64,000 nt of DNA from Luteibacter sp. (lineage in GTDB: Bacteria; Pseudomonadota; Gammaproteobacteria; Xanthomonadales; Rhodanobacteraceae): positions 1 to 64,000 of the forward strand of contig NZ_WNDO01000018.1 of the NCBI RefSeq assembly GCF_009912395.1, given 5' to 3'. Positions 20,896-28,131 of this stretch are shown in pieces. The notes beneath the pieces are model-generated. The model was not told the origin of the DNA, made no database searches, and worked only from the letters and a program-made list of their open reading frames with translations. Position 1 is the first letter of the stretch; each line of letters begins with the position of its first letter. Made by a program: the position numbers and the translations under genes.

Positions 20896-21374
20896 CGGCT
20901 GAAATGGACTACCTGGCTATGCTCGAACACAGTTGGCGGGATGCCTCCGAAATCCACGGGGATCCCGATCAGACGCGCGCTGGGTTCCTGTCGATGCACG
21001 TATTCAACTTTACCACCTACGACGGTGATCAGGACGAGATTTTGGTCGCGAAGGCGGTTGAGGTGTGCCAGGCGATCAGCGGCAAAGCGACTCACGCATA
21101 CATATCGCAGAGTGCCGATCACTACACATGGTATCTCGTCATGTGCAACATGCCTTTCTTTGCCAGCGCAATCAGCTGGGGTACCTCTATCCGCGGCGCA
21201 TGGTGGTCAGAGCCATACGACAGCAGGGGTGCTGGCCCGATCGTGCTGCATTCCAGCGGACTGTATGACGGCGACGAGCAGCTGGTCAAACTCGAATTTA
21301 CGCGGGCTGAGTGGGAGCGCTTCATTGCAGCGGTGATCGCCTTCGCGGATGCTGGGAAGAAAGTGGGTGGGTGA
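20892..21374 (+). CDS. Phage protein of unknown function
   Basis: The 160-aa protein (MTAEMDYLAMLEHSWRDASE...) has many aromatic residues and ends ERFIAAVIAFADAGKKVGG. It is ATGA-coupled to the Q-like gene and is the last gene of the early right operon. Possibly enzyme-like, but no motif recognised. Confidence 0.6.
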   Translation: MTAEMDYLAMLEHSWRDASEIHGDPDQTRAGFLSMHVFNFTTYDGDQDEILVAKAVEVCQAISGKATHAYISQSADHYTWYLVMCNMPFFASAISWGTSIRGAWWSEPYDSRGAGPIVLHSSGLYDGDEQLVKLEFTRAEWERFIAAVIAFADAGKKVGG

Positions 21375-21388
21375 TGCCCACCCAAAAA

Positions 21389-21412
21389 ATCACTATCCTC
21401 GCGCCTAGTGAT
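21389..21412. promoter_or_regulatory. Perfect inverted repeat between Q and lysis genes
   Basis: ATCACTA-(10 nt)-TAGTGAT is a perfect 7-bp dyad. Read on the minus strand it is followed by TTTTTT, so it could act as a leftward terminator. Read rightward it may be part of the late promoter or the Q-binding element. There is no leftward gene near it, which makes the terminator role less obvious. Confidence 0.45.
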
Positions 21413-21422
21413 AGAACCCACT

Positions 21423-21447
21423 GAAGCCCGGCCATGCGCTGGGCTTC
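21423..21447 (+). terminator. Hairpin before the holin, candidate tR'-type terminator
   Basis: GAAGCCC and GGGCTTC form a 7-bp stem with an 11-nt loop, followed by GTCGTTTTCG, a modest T-run. Placed between the Q-like operon and the lysis cassette it is what a Q-controlled terminator would look like. Confidence 0.5.
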
Positions 21448-21476
21448 GTCGTTTTCGTCCCGCCGCGGGGACGATC

Positions 21477-21522
21477 GGCCGGCACGCTCCTCCCCTGGCG
21501 TGCCGGCCAACTTATTAGGAGC
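21477..21522 (+). promoter_or_regulatory. Stem-loop covering the holin ribosome site
   Basis: GGCCGGCACGC (21477-21487) pairs perfectly with GCGTGCCGGCC (21498-21508). The 5' side of the loop contains GCTCCT (21486-21491), the exact complement of the holin ribosome site AGGAGC (21517-21522). The RNA could form a stem or pseudoknot that hides or exposes the holin start. Confidence 0.5.
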
Positions 21523-21526
21523 CACC

Positions 21527-21730
21527 ATGTTGACCAAGGAAATCGCCACCGAGATCGGTGTCGCGGCGGGTAAGCTGGCGCCCCCTGCGGCCGTCGTGAC
21601 GGCAGCCGCCAGCGGATACACGCTGCAAGATTGGGTCAGCATCGCGACGCTTGCATATCTGGGCCTCCAGGCGCTCTACCTTGCATGGAAGTTCCACCGA
21701 GAGCGCCGCGCTTCGAGGACGCCCGCGTGA
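21527..21730 (+). CDS. Holin
   Basis: The 67-aa protein has two hydrophobic segments (about 18-34 and 36-55: VSIATLAYLGLQALYLAWKF) and a basic C-terminus (HRERRASRTPA), typical of small phage holins. It is immediately followed by an overlapping endolysin gene. It would form membrane lesions or depolarise the membrane at lysis time. Exact class uncertain (pinholin is possible because the lysozyme has a SAR-like N-terminus). Confidence 0.75.
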   Translation: MLTKEIATEIGVAAGKLAPPAAVVTAAASGYTLQDWVSIATLAYLGLQALYLAWKFHRERRASRTPA

Positions 21731-22197
21731 AGGGCCGCGTCGTCACCGGTGTCGCCGCGCTCGCTCTGTCGATCGCCGCCGGCCTGGTGGCCAAGTTCGA
21801 GGGCACGCGGTACACGGCGTACCCCGACCCGGCGACGAAGGGTGCTCCGTGGACGATCTGCGAGGGTCACACCCGTGGGGTCAAGCAGGGCGACACCGCC
21901 ACGCGTGCCCAGTGCGACGATTATCTGCGCCAAGACCTCGCCGAGGCCAACGACGCGATCGACCGGTGCATCACAGCGCCCCTCAGTGTCAACCAGCGTG
22001 CAGCGCTGATCTCGGCGGTGGTCAATGCTGGGCCGCCCCTGGTGTGCGGCTCGACGCTCCAGCGAAAGGCCAACGCGGGTGACCTAGCCGGCATGTGCGC
22101 GGAGCTGTCGCGCTGGACGTGGGCTGCCGGCAGGCAGTTGCCCGGCCTCGTTCGCCGCCGCGCTGAAGAGCGTGTCCTGTGCGAGCGTGCCGCGTGA
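21727..22197 (+). CDS. SAR-type endolysin, lysozyme (GH24)
   Basis: The 156-aa protein has an N-terminal weakly hydrophobic segment (VVTGVAALALSIAAGLVAKF), a signal-arrest-release helix. A T4/P22-type lysozyme core follows with Glu25 (KFEGTRYTAYPDP), Asp34 and Thr43 (PWTICEGHT). It cleaves the glycan strands of the peptidoglycan after release from the membrane by holin-mediated depolarisation. The GTG start overlaps the holin TGA (GTGA). Confidence 0.88.
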   Translation: MKGRVVTGVAALALSIAAGLVAKFEGTRYTAYPDPATKGAPWTICEGHTRGVKQGDTATRAQCDDYLRQDLAEANDAIDRCITAPLSVNQRAALISAVVNAGPPLVCGSTLQRKANAGDLAGMCAELSRWTWAAGRQLPGLVRRRAEERVLCERAA

Positions 22198-22691
22198 TCC
22201 CGCTCCGCATCGTTGCCTGGGCCGTCGGCTTGTCGCTGCTGATCGCCGCCTATGGAGCTGGCCATCACGTTGCCACGCTCACTGGTGATGCCGCCCTCTC
22301 CGCCGAGCGCTCGGCCCGAGAGCAGGAGCGCACCGCGCTGGCCAACCAGCGGGCGGACGCCATCAACGCGCGCCTGATCGCCGAGGGAAAGCAGGCAGAT
22401 GCCATCAACAAGGCCGCGCAGGCCTACCAGCAAGGGAAGACCGATGCAGTACATGCTGCCGACCAGGCTATTGCCGATCTCGCTGCTGGCAATCGCCGGC
22501 TGCGCGACCAGTGGGCGACCTGCCAGCGCACCACCGATGCAGTGTCATCTGCCGCCGGTGGACAGCGCCCTGATGGAGCGGACGGACTACGTGAAGACGG
22601 TATCCGACGTGTTCTTTCAGCCGTCGGCCAGTGCCAAGCCCAGCGCGACGCCCTCCAGCAGGCCCTGATTACCGAGAGGATTTCACCGTGA
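22194..22691 (+). CDS. Rz-like inner-membrane spanin
   Basis: The 165-aa protein has an N-terminal transmembrane helix (IVAWAVGLSLLIAAYGAGHH) and a long Ala/Gln/Arg-rich periplasmic coiled coil, the i-spanin layout. It would link inner and outer membrane with the Rz1 lipoprotein encoded inside it in another frame (22444-22668). The GTG start overlaps the endolysin stop (GTGA). Confidence 0.75.
   Translation: MIPLRIVAWAVGLSLLIAAYGAGHHVATLTGDAALSAERSAREQERTALANQRADAINARLIAEGKQADAINKAAQAYQQGKTDAVHAADQAIADLAAGNRRLRDQWATCQRTTDAVSSAAGGQRPDGADGLREDGIRRVLSAVGQCQAQRDALQQALITERISP
22444..22668 (+). CDS. Rz1-like outer-membrane spanin lipoprotein, embedded in Rz
   Basis: The 74-aa protein lies wholly inside the Rz frame. 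It starts MQYMLPTRLLPISLLAIAGC, a lipoprotein signal with lipobox AIAGC (Cys20), preceded by GGAAGACC. The mature part is short with a proline pair (SAPPMQCHLPP). Nested out-of-frame Rz/Rz1 pairs are characteristic of lambda-type spanins. It is likely to complete the lysis of the outer membrane. Confidence 0.78.
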   Translation: MQYMLPTRLLPISLLAIAGCATSGRPASAPPMQCHLPPVDSALMERTDYVKTVSDVFFQPSASAKPSATPSSRP

Positions 22692-23206
22692 GCCAGAGAG
22701 CTATACGCGTCGTCGCGCCGAAAGCAGGCGATGGTGTCGCCCAGTCGACCATGGGCACGAAGGTCATCCTTCCCGATGGTTCGGCCATGCCAGGTGTTAC
22801 CCGCGTCGTCCTGGTGGGCGACGTCGGCAAGCCGTGGGTGGCTCACATTACCTGCCACGTCCAATACATCGACCTGACCGCCGAGCTGAAGACCACGACC
22901 AAGGCAGAGCCCGGTGCCACGGATGGCGCGCAGGTCGATGTGACCAGCATCGGTGACGAGGCCCGGAAATGGGAGATCCGTAAGGATGGCACCTTGCTTT
23001 GCGGCAATGCGTTGATCGCTGATGGCGTGCTGCACACGATCATCAATGGAGGCCCAGTCTCCTTCGGTGACGTGGCTGGTCAAGCCAAACCGACCGGGGC
23101 CACCGAGGTGATCGACTACTTGACCGGCGAGATCGGCAAGGCAGGGCTATCGCCGGAGCTGCTGCGTCAGATCAGTGATCCCGCGCCATCCCGGCGGAGT
23201 CTGTAG
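22688..23206 (+). CDS. Protein of unknown function with a tail-fibre-like C-terminus
   Basis: The 172-aa protein (GTG start overlapping the Rz stop, GTGA) has a beta-rich N-terminal part (MGTKVILPDGSAMPGVTRVV, VAHITCHVQYIDLTAEL). It ends EVIDYLTGEIGKAGLSPELL. The last segment resembles AAQILDYLTGKIGSTQLAQE within gpJ of the same phage (about 40785-40850). It may be a structural or receptor-related protein, but lies in the lysis/packaging interval. Function unknown. Confidence 0.55.
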   Translation: MSQRAIRVVAPKAGDGVAQSTMGTKVILPDGSAMPGVTRVVLVGDVGKPWVAHITCHVQYIDLTAELKTTTKAEPGATDGAQVDVTSIGDEARKWEIRKDGTLLCGNALIADGVLHTIINGGPVSFGDVAGQAKPTGATEVIDYLTGEIGKAGLSPELLRQISDPAPSRRSL

Positions 23207-23469
23207 TGGCCCATCGACTGACCGAGCGACACGCGAGAGCGATAGAGACCGGCATATTGACCTGCACACTCCCCGTAGGTGATGTGCGGGAGCATGTCTG
23301 CCATGCCAGCTCCCTGATGATGCTTGCGGAGGACTTGGGGCGCGCTGAGGACGTGGCCCATCGCCGCCGATTGATCAAGGCGCTGTCTCAGGCGATGCGC
23401 TCCCTGCGTGCTTACGATGCGTCCACCCGCAAGAAGCGCGAACCACTGGTTAAACGAAATCGACCATGA
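23206..23469 (+). CDS. Small phage protein of unknown function
   Basis: The 87-aa basic protein (MAHRLTERHARAIETGILTC...) has histidines and a helical centre. The GTG start shares bases with the preceding TAG. It is overlapped by the HNH gene (ATGA). Placement before HNH and cos suggests packaging-related use; not demonstrable. Confidence 0.55.
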   Translation: MAHRLTERHARAIETGILTCTLPVGDVREHVCHASSLMMLAEDLGRAEDVAHRRRLIKALSQAMRSLRAYDASTRKKREPLVKRNRP

Positions 23470-23783
23470 CCAGGCTTAGGACGCTCGGCAGCCGAGTGGC
23501 GATGGCGCCCTCGCGGCAGCCATCGACGCAGCGTGTTGCGGATCGCCGTATTACCGGCCGCGCCCTGCAAGAGCGCCGCTTACGGATCTGGTCGCGTGAC
23601 CCGCACTGCGCAGGATGCGGACGACTGGTCGCAATGCACGAATTCGAGCTGGACCACAAGGTGGCCTTGGTGCGAGGCGGTGCCGATACGGACGAGAACT
23701 GCCAGGTGCTATGCACCGGGCCCGACGGCTGCCACCACCGCAAGACGCAGGTCGACCTCGGGCGCGCCCGCCGCGGCGACTGA
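23466..23783 (+). CDS. HNH endonuclease next to the cos site
   Basis: The 105-aa protein carries a compact HNH motif: a CAGCGR knuckle, ELDHKVALVRGGADTDEN and CQVLC with CHHRKT. In HK97-like cos phages an HNH protein encoded beside the terminase assists cos cleavage. It starts with an ATGA overlap and ends just before the candidate cos. Confidence 0.85.
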   Translation: MTRLRTLGSRVAMAPSRQPSTQRVADRRITGRALQERRLRIWSRDPHCAGCGRLVAMHEFELDHKVALVRGGADTDENCQVLCTGPDGCHHRKTQVDLGRARRGD

Positions 23784-23785
23784 GG

Positions 23786-23833
23786 GTGGGGGCGGGTCAA
23801 AAGTCTGAGCCGATCCGGCTCGGAAACCGACCG
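23786..23833. other. Candidate cos packaging site
   Basis: Between HNH and terS there is a conserved-looking stretch: a G-rich run GGGGGCGGGTCAAAAGTCT (from about 23787), the dyad GAGCC-GATCC-GGCTC (23807-23821), and CGGAAACCGACCG. G-rich tract, GTCAAAA and GGAAACCG in this order occur near cos ends of several HNH-terminase siphophages. The exact cut position cannot be read from sequence. Confidence 0.5.
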
Positions 23834-23890
23834 TCCTCTCACGCGCAGATTTTTCTCCCCTTTTGCGGGATTTGTTAACGGTGAATGTTA

Positions 23891-24334
23891 ATGGCTCTGA
23901 CCGATAAGAAGCGGCGGTTCATCGACGCGCTGCGGTCTGGCCTTGTCGGCGCCGAAGCCGCTCGCAAGGCCGGTTACAGCGCTGCGACCGCGGCACAGGC
24001 CGCTTCCCGACTGATGAAGGATCCGGTGGTGAAGTCCGGCGTGCTGAACGGCACGAAGGTAAACAAGTCCTCGCAGTCGAAGCCGGGCACCGAGACCGTC
24101 CGGCAGAAGGCGAAGCAGTACACGGACCCCGCCGAGTTCCTGACCGACCTGATGAATAACGCGATGGAGGACATCAAGCTCCGGAAGGAGGCCGCCGCAG
24201 CGCTGTTGCCCTACAAGCACAAGAAGCTTGGCGAGGGCGGCAAGAAGGACGCCGCCCAAGAAGCCGCTGCCAAGGTCGCGACCGGGCGCTTCGCGCCCAA
24301 GGCCCCGCCGAAGCTGGTCGTAAATAACCGCTGA
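23891..24334 (+). CDS. terS: Terminase small subunit
   Basis: The 147-aa protein starts MALTDKKRRFIDALRSGLVG and has the HTH/helical N-terminal region of phage small terminases (AARKAGYSAATAAQAASRLM) and a basic C-terminus. It recognises the packaging site and stimulates the large subunit encoded directly after it. ATG 23891 with GGTGA upstream is preferred; 23885 is two codons earlier. Confidence 0.85.
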   Translation: MALTDKKRRFIDALRSGLVGAEAARKAGYSAATAAQAASRLMKDPVVKSGVLNGTKVNKSSQSKPGTETVRQKAKQYTDPAEFLTDLMNNAMEDIKLRKEAAAALLPYKHKKLGEGGKKDAAQEAAAKVATGRFAPKAPPKLVVNNR

Positions 24335-26007
24335 TGGACTGGACAACCGCCTGCCCGGACTGGGAGCGACGCATCGTCGCCGGCGAGTCACTGATCCCTT
24401 GCGGCGCTCTCTTTCCCGGAGAGGCCCAGGAGGCGCTTGACCTGTTCGGCAATTTGCGGATGGTCGACGCGACCGGCAGCCCGCTGATGTGCGAGACCGT
24501 GCGCACCTGGGTGACCGATTTCGTCGGCTGCATTTTTGGGGCATATGACCCGGAGCAGGGTCGCCGCCTGATCAATGAGTTCCTGCTCCTTATCAGCAAG
24601 AAGAACGGCAAGAGCACGATCGCGGCTGGCATCATGCTCACCGCGCTCCTGCTCAACTGGCGGTCCTCGGGCGAGTTCATCATCCTCGCGCCGACCAAGG
24701 AGGTCGCCGACAACAGCTACAAGCCGATCCGGGACATGGTGGCTGCGGACGAAGAGCTGAAGGCCCTGCTCCAGGTGCAGGACCATCTGCGCACCGTGAC
24801 CCACCGCGGCACGCGTGCGACGCTGAAGGTGGTGGCAGCGGACAGCGACACGGTCTCGGGCAAGAAGGCCATCGGGGTCTTCGTCGACGAGCTTCACGAG
24901 TTCGGCATGCAGGCCAAGGCGGCCAACATGCTACTTGAGGCTACAGGCGGACTGGCATCGAGGCCCGAGGGCTTCGTCATCTACGCCACCACGCAGTCGG
25001 CGAACCCGCCCGCAGGGGTGTTTAAGCAGAAGCTGGACTACGCGCGCATGGTGCGCGATGGCGAGGTGCAGGACCGGACGTTCCTGCCGGTGCTGTACGA
25101 GTTTCCGAGGGCAATGATCGCCTCCGGTGCGCACCGCGACCTGGCCAATGCCTACGTGACGAACCCGAACTGGGGCCTGTCCGTCGACCAGCCATTCATC
25201 GAGAAAAAGCACCGAGAGGCGACCACTGCCGGCGAGGCAGATTTTCGGCTGTTCCTCGCGAAGCACCTCAACGTCGAGATCGGCATGGCGCTGCGCGCCG
25301 ACCGCTGGCCCGGCGCGGAGTTCTGGGAGGCTCAGGCGCGCTCGTTTGTGACGCTCGACTACCTGCTGGACCACAGCGAGGTCGTCGATGTAGGTATCGA
25401 CGGTGGTGGCCTCGACGACTTGCTCGGCGCGGCAGCCATTGGTCGCCACCGCGAAACGGGCGACTGGCTCCTGTGGGCGCGTGCATGGGCGCATCCGTCA
25501 GTGCTTGAGCGCCGAAAGGAGGTCGCCCCAGCGTTGCAGGACTTCGCCAAGCAGGGTCACCTGGTCCTCGTGCGCCAGATCGGCGACGACGTGCGCGAGG
25601 TAGCCGCGATCGTCGCGCGCATCGAAGGCACAGGCCTTCTGGACATGGTGGGCGTGGATCCCGCAGGCCTCGGTGGTGTTCTCGACTCGCTAGAGGACGC
25701 AGAGGTGCCGAAAGAAAAGATCGTCGGTGTCAATCAGGGCTGGAAGCTGGGCGGCGCGATCAAAACGCTGGAGCGGAAGCTCGCCGAAGGCACGGCGATC
25801 CATGGTGGCCAGCAGCTACTGGCGTGGTGCGTGGGAAATGCGCGCGTCGTCCTGACCAGCAACGCCATCAACATCACCAAGCAGGCCAGCGGCACGGCGA
25901 AGATCGACCCGCTGATGGCCCTTTTCAATGCGGCATCGTTGATGTCGTTGAATCCCGCGGCCCGTGGACCATCGGTCTATGAGACCCGCGGCATCCGCTT
26001 CCTCTGA
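24334..26007 (+). CDS. terL: Terminase large subunit
   Basis: The 557-aa protein has the ATPase motif SKKNGKS (88-94, Walker A), IGVFVDELHEF (Walker B near 184) and C-terminal nuclease-type acidic motifs (VGIDGGGLDDLLG, GVDPAGLGG). It pumps DNA into the prohead and cuts at cos. It shares bases with the terS stop (TGATG). Length and arrangement agree with HK97-type terminases. Confidence 0.95.
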   Translation: MDWTTACPDWERRIVAGESLIPCGALFPGEAQEALDLFGNLRMVDATGSPLMCETVRTWVTDFVGCIFGAYDPEQGRRLINEFLLLISKKNGKSTIAAGIMLTALLLNWRSSGEFIILAPTKEVADNSYKPIRDMVAADEELKALLQVQDHLRTVTHRGTRATLKVVAADSDTVSGKKAIGVFVDELHEFGMQAKAANMLLEATGGLASRPEGFVIYATTQSANPPAGVFKQKLDYARMVRDGEVQDRTFLPVLYEFPRAMIASGAHRDLANAYVTNPNWGLSVDQPFIEKKHREATTAGEADFRLFLAKHLNVEIGMALRADRWPGAEFWEAQARSFVTLDYLLDHSEVVDVGIDGGGLDDLLGAAAIGRHRETGDWLLWARAWAHPSVLERRKEVAPALQDFAKQGHLVLVRQIGDDVREVAAIVARIEGTGLLDMVGVDPAGLGGVLDSLEDAEVPKEKIVGVNQGWKLGGAIKTLERKLAEGTAIHGGQQLLAWCVGNARVVLTSNAINITKQASGTAKIDPLMALFNAASLMSLNPAARGPSVYETRGIRFL

Positions 26008-26015
26008 GGAGCACC

Positions 26016-27305
26016 ATGAGATTTTTCGACTACTTCCGGCGCGGCGCTGACGCGTCGGCGGCGGCCGAACACAGTCAGCCTGGCGAACGTGTGCGCTTCG
26101 TGGATACACGGGCGCAAGGGCCGGCGTTTTCCGGGCTCACCGATCCGGCATTGCTCGAATACATGCGTGAAGGCGTCAGCGGCGGCGACTACGGTCGCCG
26201 GCTGGAGCAGCTTCGCAACATGACCGCATTGCGCTGCGTATCGCTCATTTGCGGATCGATGGGGCGGCTGCCTCTCAACTTGATTGCGAATGACTCGACC
26301 AAGGCGATGCAGACCAGCCACCCGGCGTATCGTCTTCTGAAGCGCAGGCCGAATCCGTGGCAAACGCCGTTCGAGTTCAAGTCGCAGCTCCAGATGCATC
26401 TTCTGCACCGGGGGCACGGATACGCGCGAATTATCGGATCCCGTCGCCGTCCAACCGCCCTCATTCCCATGGATCCGGACGCCGTGCAGGCCACGCTTGG
26501 ATCGGATTGGACGATGCAGTACCAGTACACATCGCCCGGCGGCAGCGTGATCGATCTATCTCAGGATGAGGTCTTTCACATCCGTGACCTGAGCTACGAC
26601 GGGGTAGGTGCAATCGCCCGCATGCGGTTGGCCTCCGCAGCGCTTGGCCTGGCAAAGGACGCCGAAGAAGCAGCTTCGCGGACGTTTCGTACGGGTGTCA
26701 TGGCGGGCGGCGCAATCGAGTCGCCCAATGACCTCAGCGATAAAGCCTATGGCCGGATGAAAGATTCCCTTGACACGGAATACTCCGGCCCAGAGAACGC
26801 CAACCGGTGGATGTTGTTGGAAGAGGGCGCCAAAGCCAACCCGTTCCCAACGACTGCGGCGACAGCCCAGCACATCGAGAACAGGAACGCCCAGATTGAA
26901 GAGGTCGGGCGCGGCTTCGGGGTGCCTCGGCCGCTGCTCAACATGGATGACACCAGTTGGGGAAGCGGCATTGAGCAGCTGGGCATCTTTTTTACCGATT
27001 ACACGCTCGCCCCCTGGATGACAGCGTGGGAAGAGGCATGCGCACGCTCTTTTCTATCGGACTCCGAGACGGAGAGACTGGTCTTCAAGTTCAACCAGCA
27101 CGCCCTATTGCGCGGGCGTCTGTCCGACCAGGCGGATTTCTTTGCCAAGGCGCTCGGCGCCGGCGGGCAGCAGCCCTTCATGTTCGCCAACGAGGTGCGC
27201 GACCGGCTGGACCTGCCGGGTGTCGATACACCCGAGGCAAACGAGCTTCGCAACCCCATGACGCAGAAACCGAGGAATCCCGATGAGCCTTCTGCAACTG
27301 CCTGA
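26016..27305 (+). CDS. Portal protein (HK97 family)
   Basis: The 429-aa protein matches HK97-type portals (MRFFDYFRRGADASAA, SLICGSMGRLPLNLI, AYRLLKRRPNPWQTPFEF, NRNAQIEEVGRGFGVPRP). It forms the dodecameric ring at the packaging vertex. A GGAG ribosome site lies in front. It overlaps the protease gene by 23 nt. Confidence 0.93.
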   Translation: MRFFDYFRRGADASAAAEHSQPGERVRFVDTRAQGPAFSGLTDPALLEYMREGVSGGDYGRRLEQLRNMTALRCVSLICGSMGRLPLNLIANDSTKAMQTSHPAYRLLKRRPNPWQTPFEFKSQLQMHLLHRGHGYARIIGSRRRPTALIPMDPDAVQATLGSDWTMQYQYTSPGGSVIDLSQDEVFHIRDLSYDGVGAIARMRLASAALGLAKDAEEAASRTFRTGVMAGGAIESPNDLSDKAYGRMKDSLDTEYSGPENANRWMLLEEGAKANPFPTTAATAQHIENRNAQIEEVGRGFGVPRPLLNMDDTSWGSGIEQLGIFFTDYTLAPWMTAWEEACARSFLSDSETERLVFKFNQHALLRGRLSDQADFFAKALGAGGQQPFMFANEVRDRLDLPGVDTPEANELRNPMTQKPRNPDEPSATA

Positions 27306-28131
27306 AATCCGGGCGGACATGAGTCTGGCCCACCTGAACTTTGATCTTCGGCCGGATGCGATCCAGCAGTGGGAGCCCGAACTGCAGGCGGCGGCTTCCG
27401 ACCCCGCGACGTCGATCTCCATTTATGGGCCGATTGGCCCGAGCATGGACGGCAGTGGCGTCACGGATCGTTCCATCGCCGCCGCGCTGCGCTCGATTGG
27501 CGCACGTGATCTGACGGTGAACGTCAACTCGCCGGGTGGCAATTATTTCCAGGGCGTGGCGATCTACAACCTGCTCCGTCAGCACCAGGGCAAGGTCACC
27601 ATCAACGTGCTTGGCATGGCAGCTTCTGCCGCCTCCCTGCTCACGATGGCCGGCGACGACATCCTGATGGGCGAGGGTGCTCGGCTGATGATCCACAACG
27701 CCTGGGGCGCTGTCATTGGGAACCGGCACGACCTCGCCAAGGCGATCACGCAAATGGAGCCGCTGGACGCCGATATGGCGAATGCTTACGCGATGCGTAG
27801 TGGCCTTCCGTTGGAGCGCGTGACATCGCTCATGGATGCCGAGACGACATTCTCTGCATCCCAGGCTATCGGCCAAGGCCTGGCGACTGGTCACCTGCAA
27901 GCCAACCGGGTGCAGCGGGGTGCATCGGGCGGCGGTCAGCGCAAAGCCATGGCGATGGTCGAGACGGCGCTCGCGAGCGCTGGCCTGTCCCGTTCCGAGC
28001 GCCGCGAGACGCTCCGCTCCCTCTTTTCTGGCACGCCGAGCGCTGCCGAACCTGCCATGCCGTGCGCTGGCGACGATATCGCAGCCTTGCTGCGGACGAC
28101 CCTCCACACCATCCGAGGCACCAACGCATGA
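27283..28131 (+). CDS. Head maturation protease (ClpP-like)
   Basis: The 282-aa protein has a ClpP fold: NVNSPGG (81-86), GMAASAAS with catalytic Ser115, and MIHNAWG with His138. Head proteases of this class cleave the scaffold part of the capsid protein during prohead maturation. The C-terminal 90 residues are an extension. The start overlaps portal; the stop is ATGA-coupled to the capsid gene. Confidence 0.93.
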   Translation: MSLLQLPEIRADMSLAHLNFDLRPDAIQQWEPELQAAASDPATSISIYGPIGPSMDGSGVTDRSIAAALRSIGARDLTVNVNSPGGNYFQGVAIYNLLRQHQGKVTINVLGMAASAASLLTMAGDDILMGEGARLMIHNAWGAVIGNRHDLAKAITQMEPLDADMANAYAMRSGLPLERVTSLMDAETTFSASQAIGQGLATGHLQANRVQRGASGGGQRKAMAMVETALASAGLSRSERRETLRSLFSGTPSAAEPAMPCAGDDIAALLRTTLHTIRGTNA

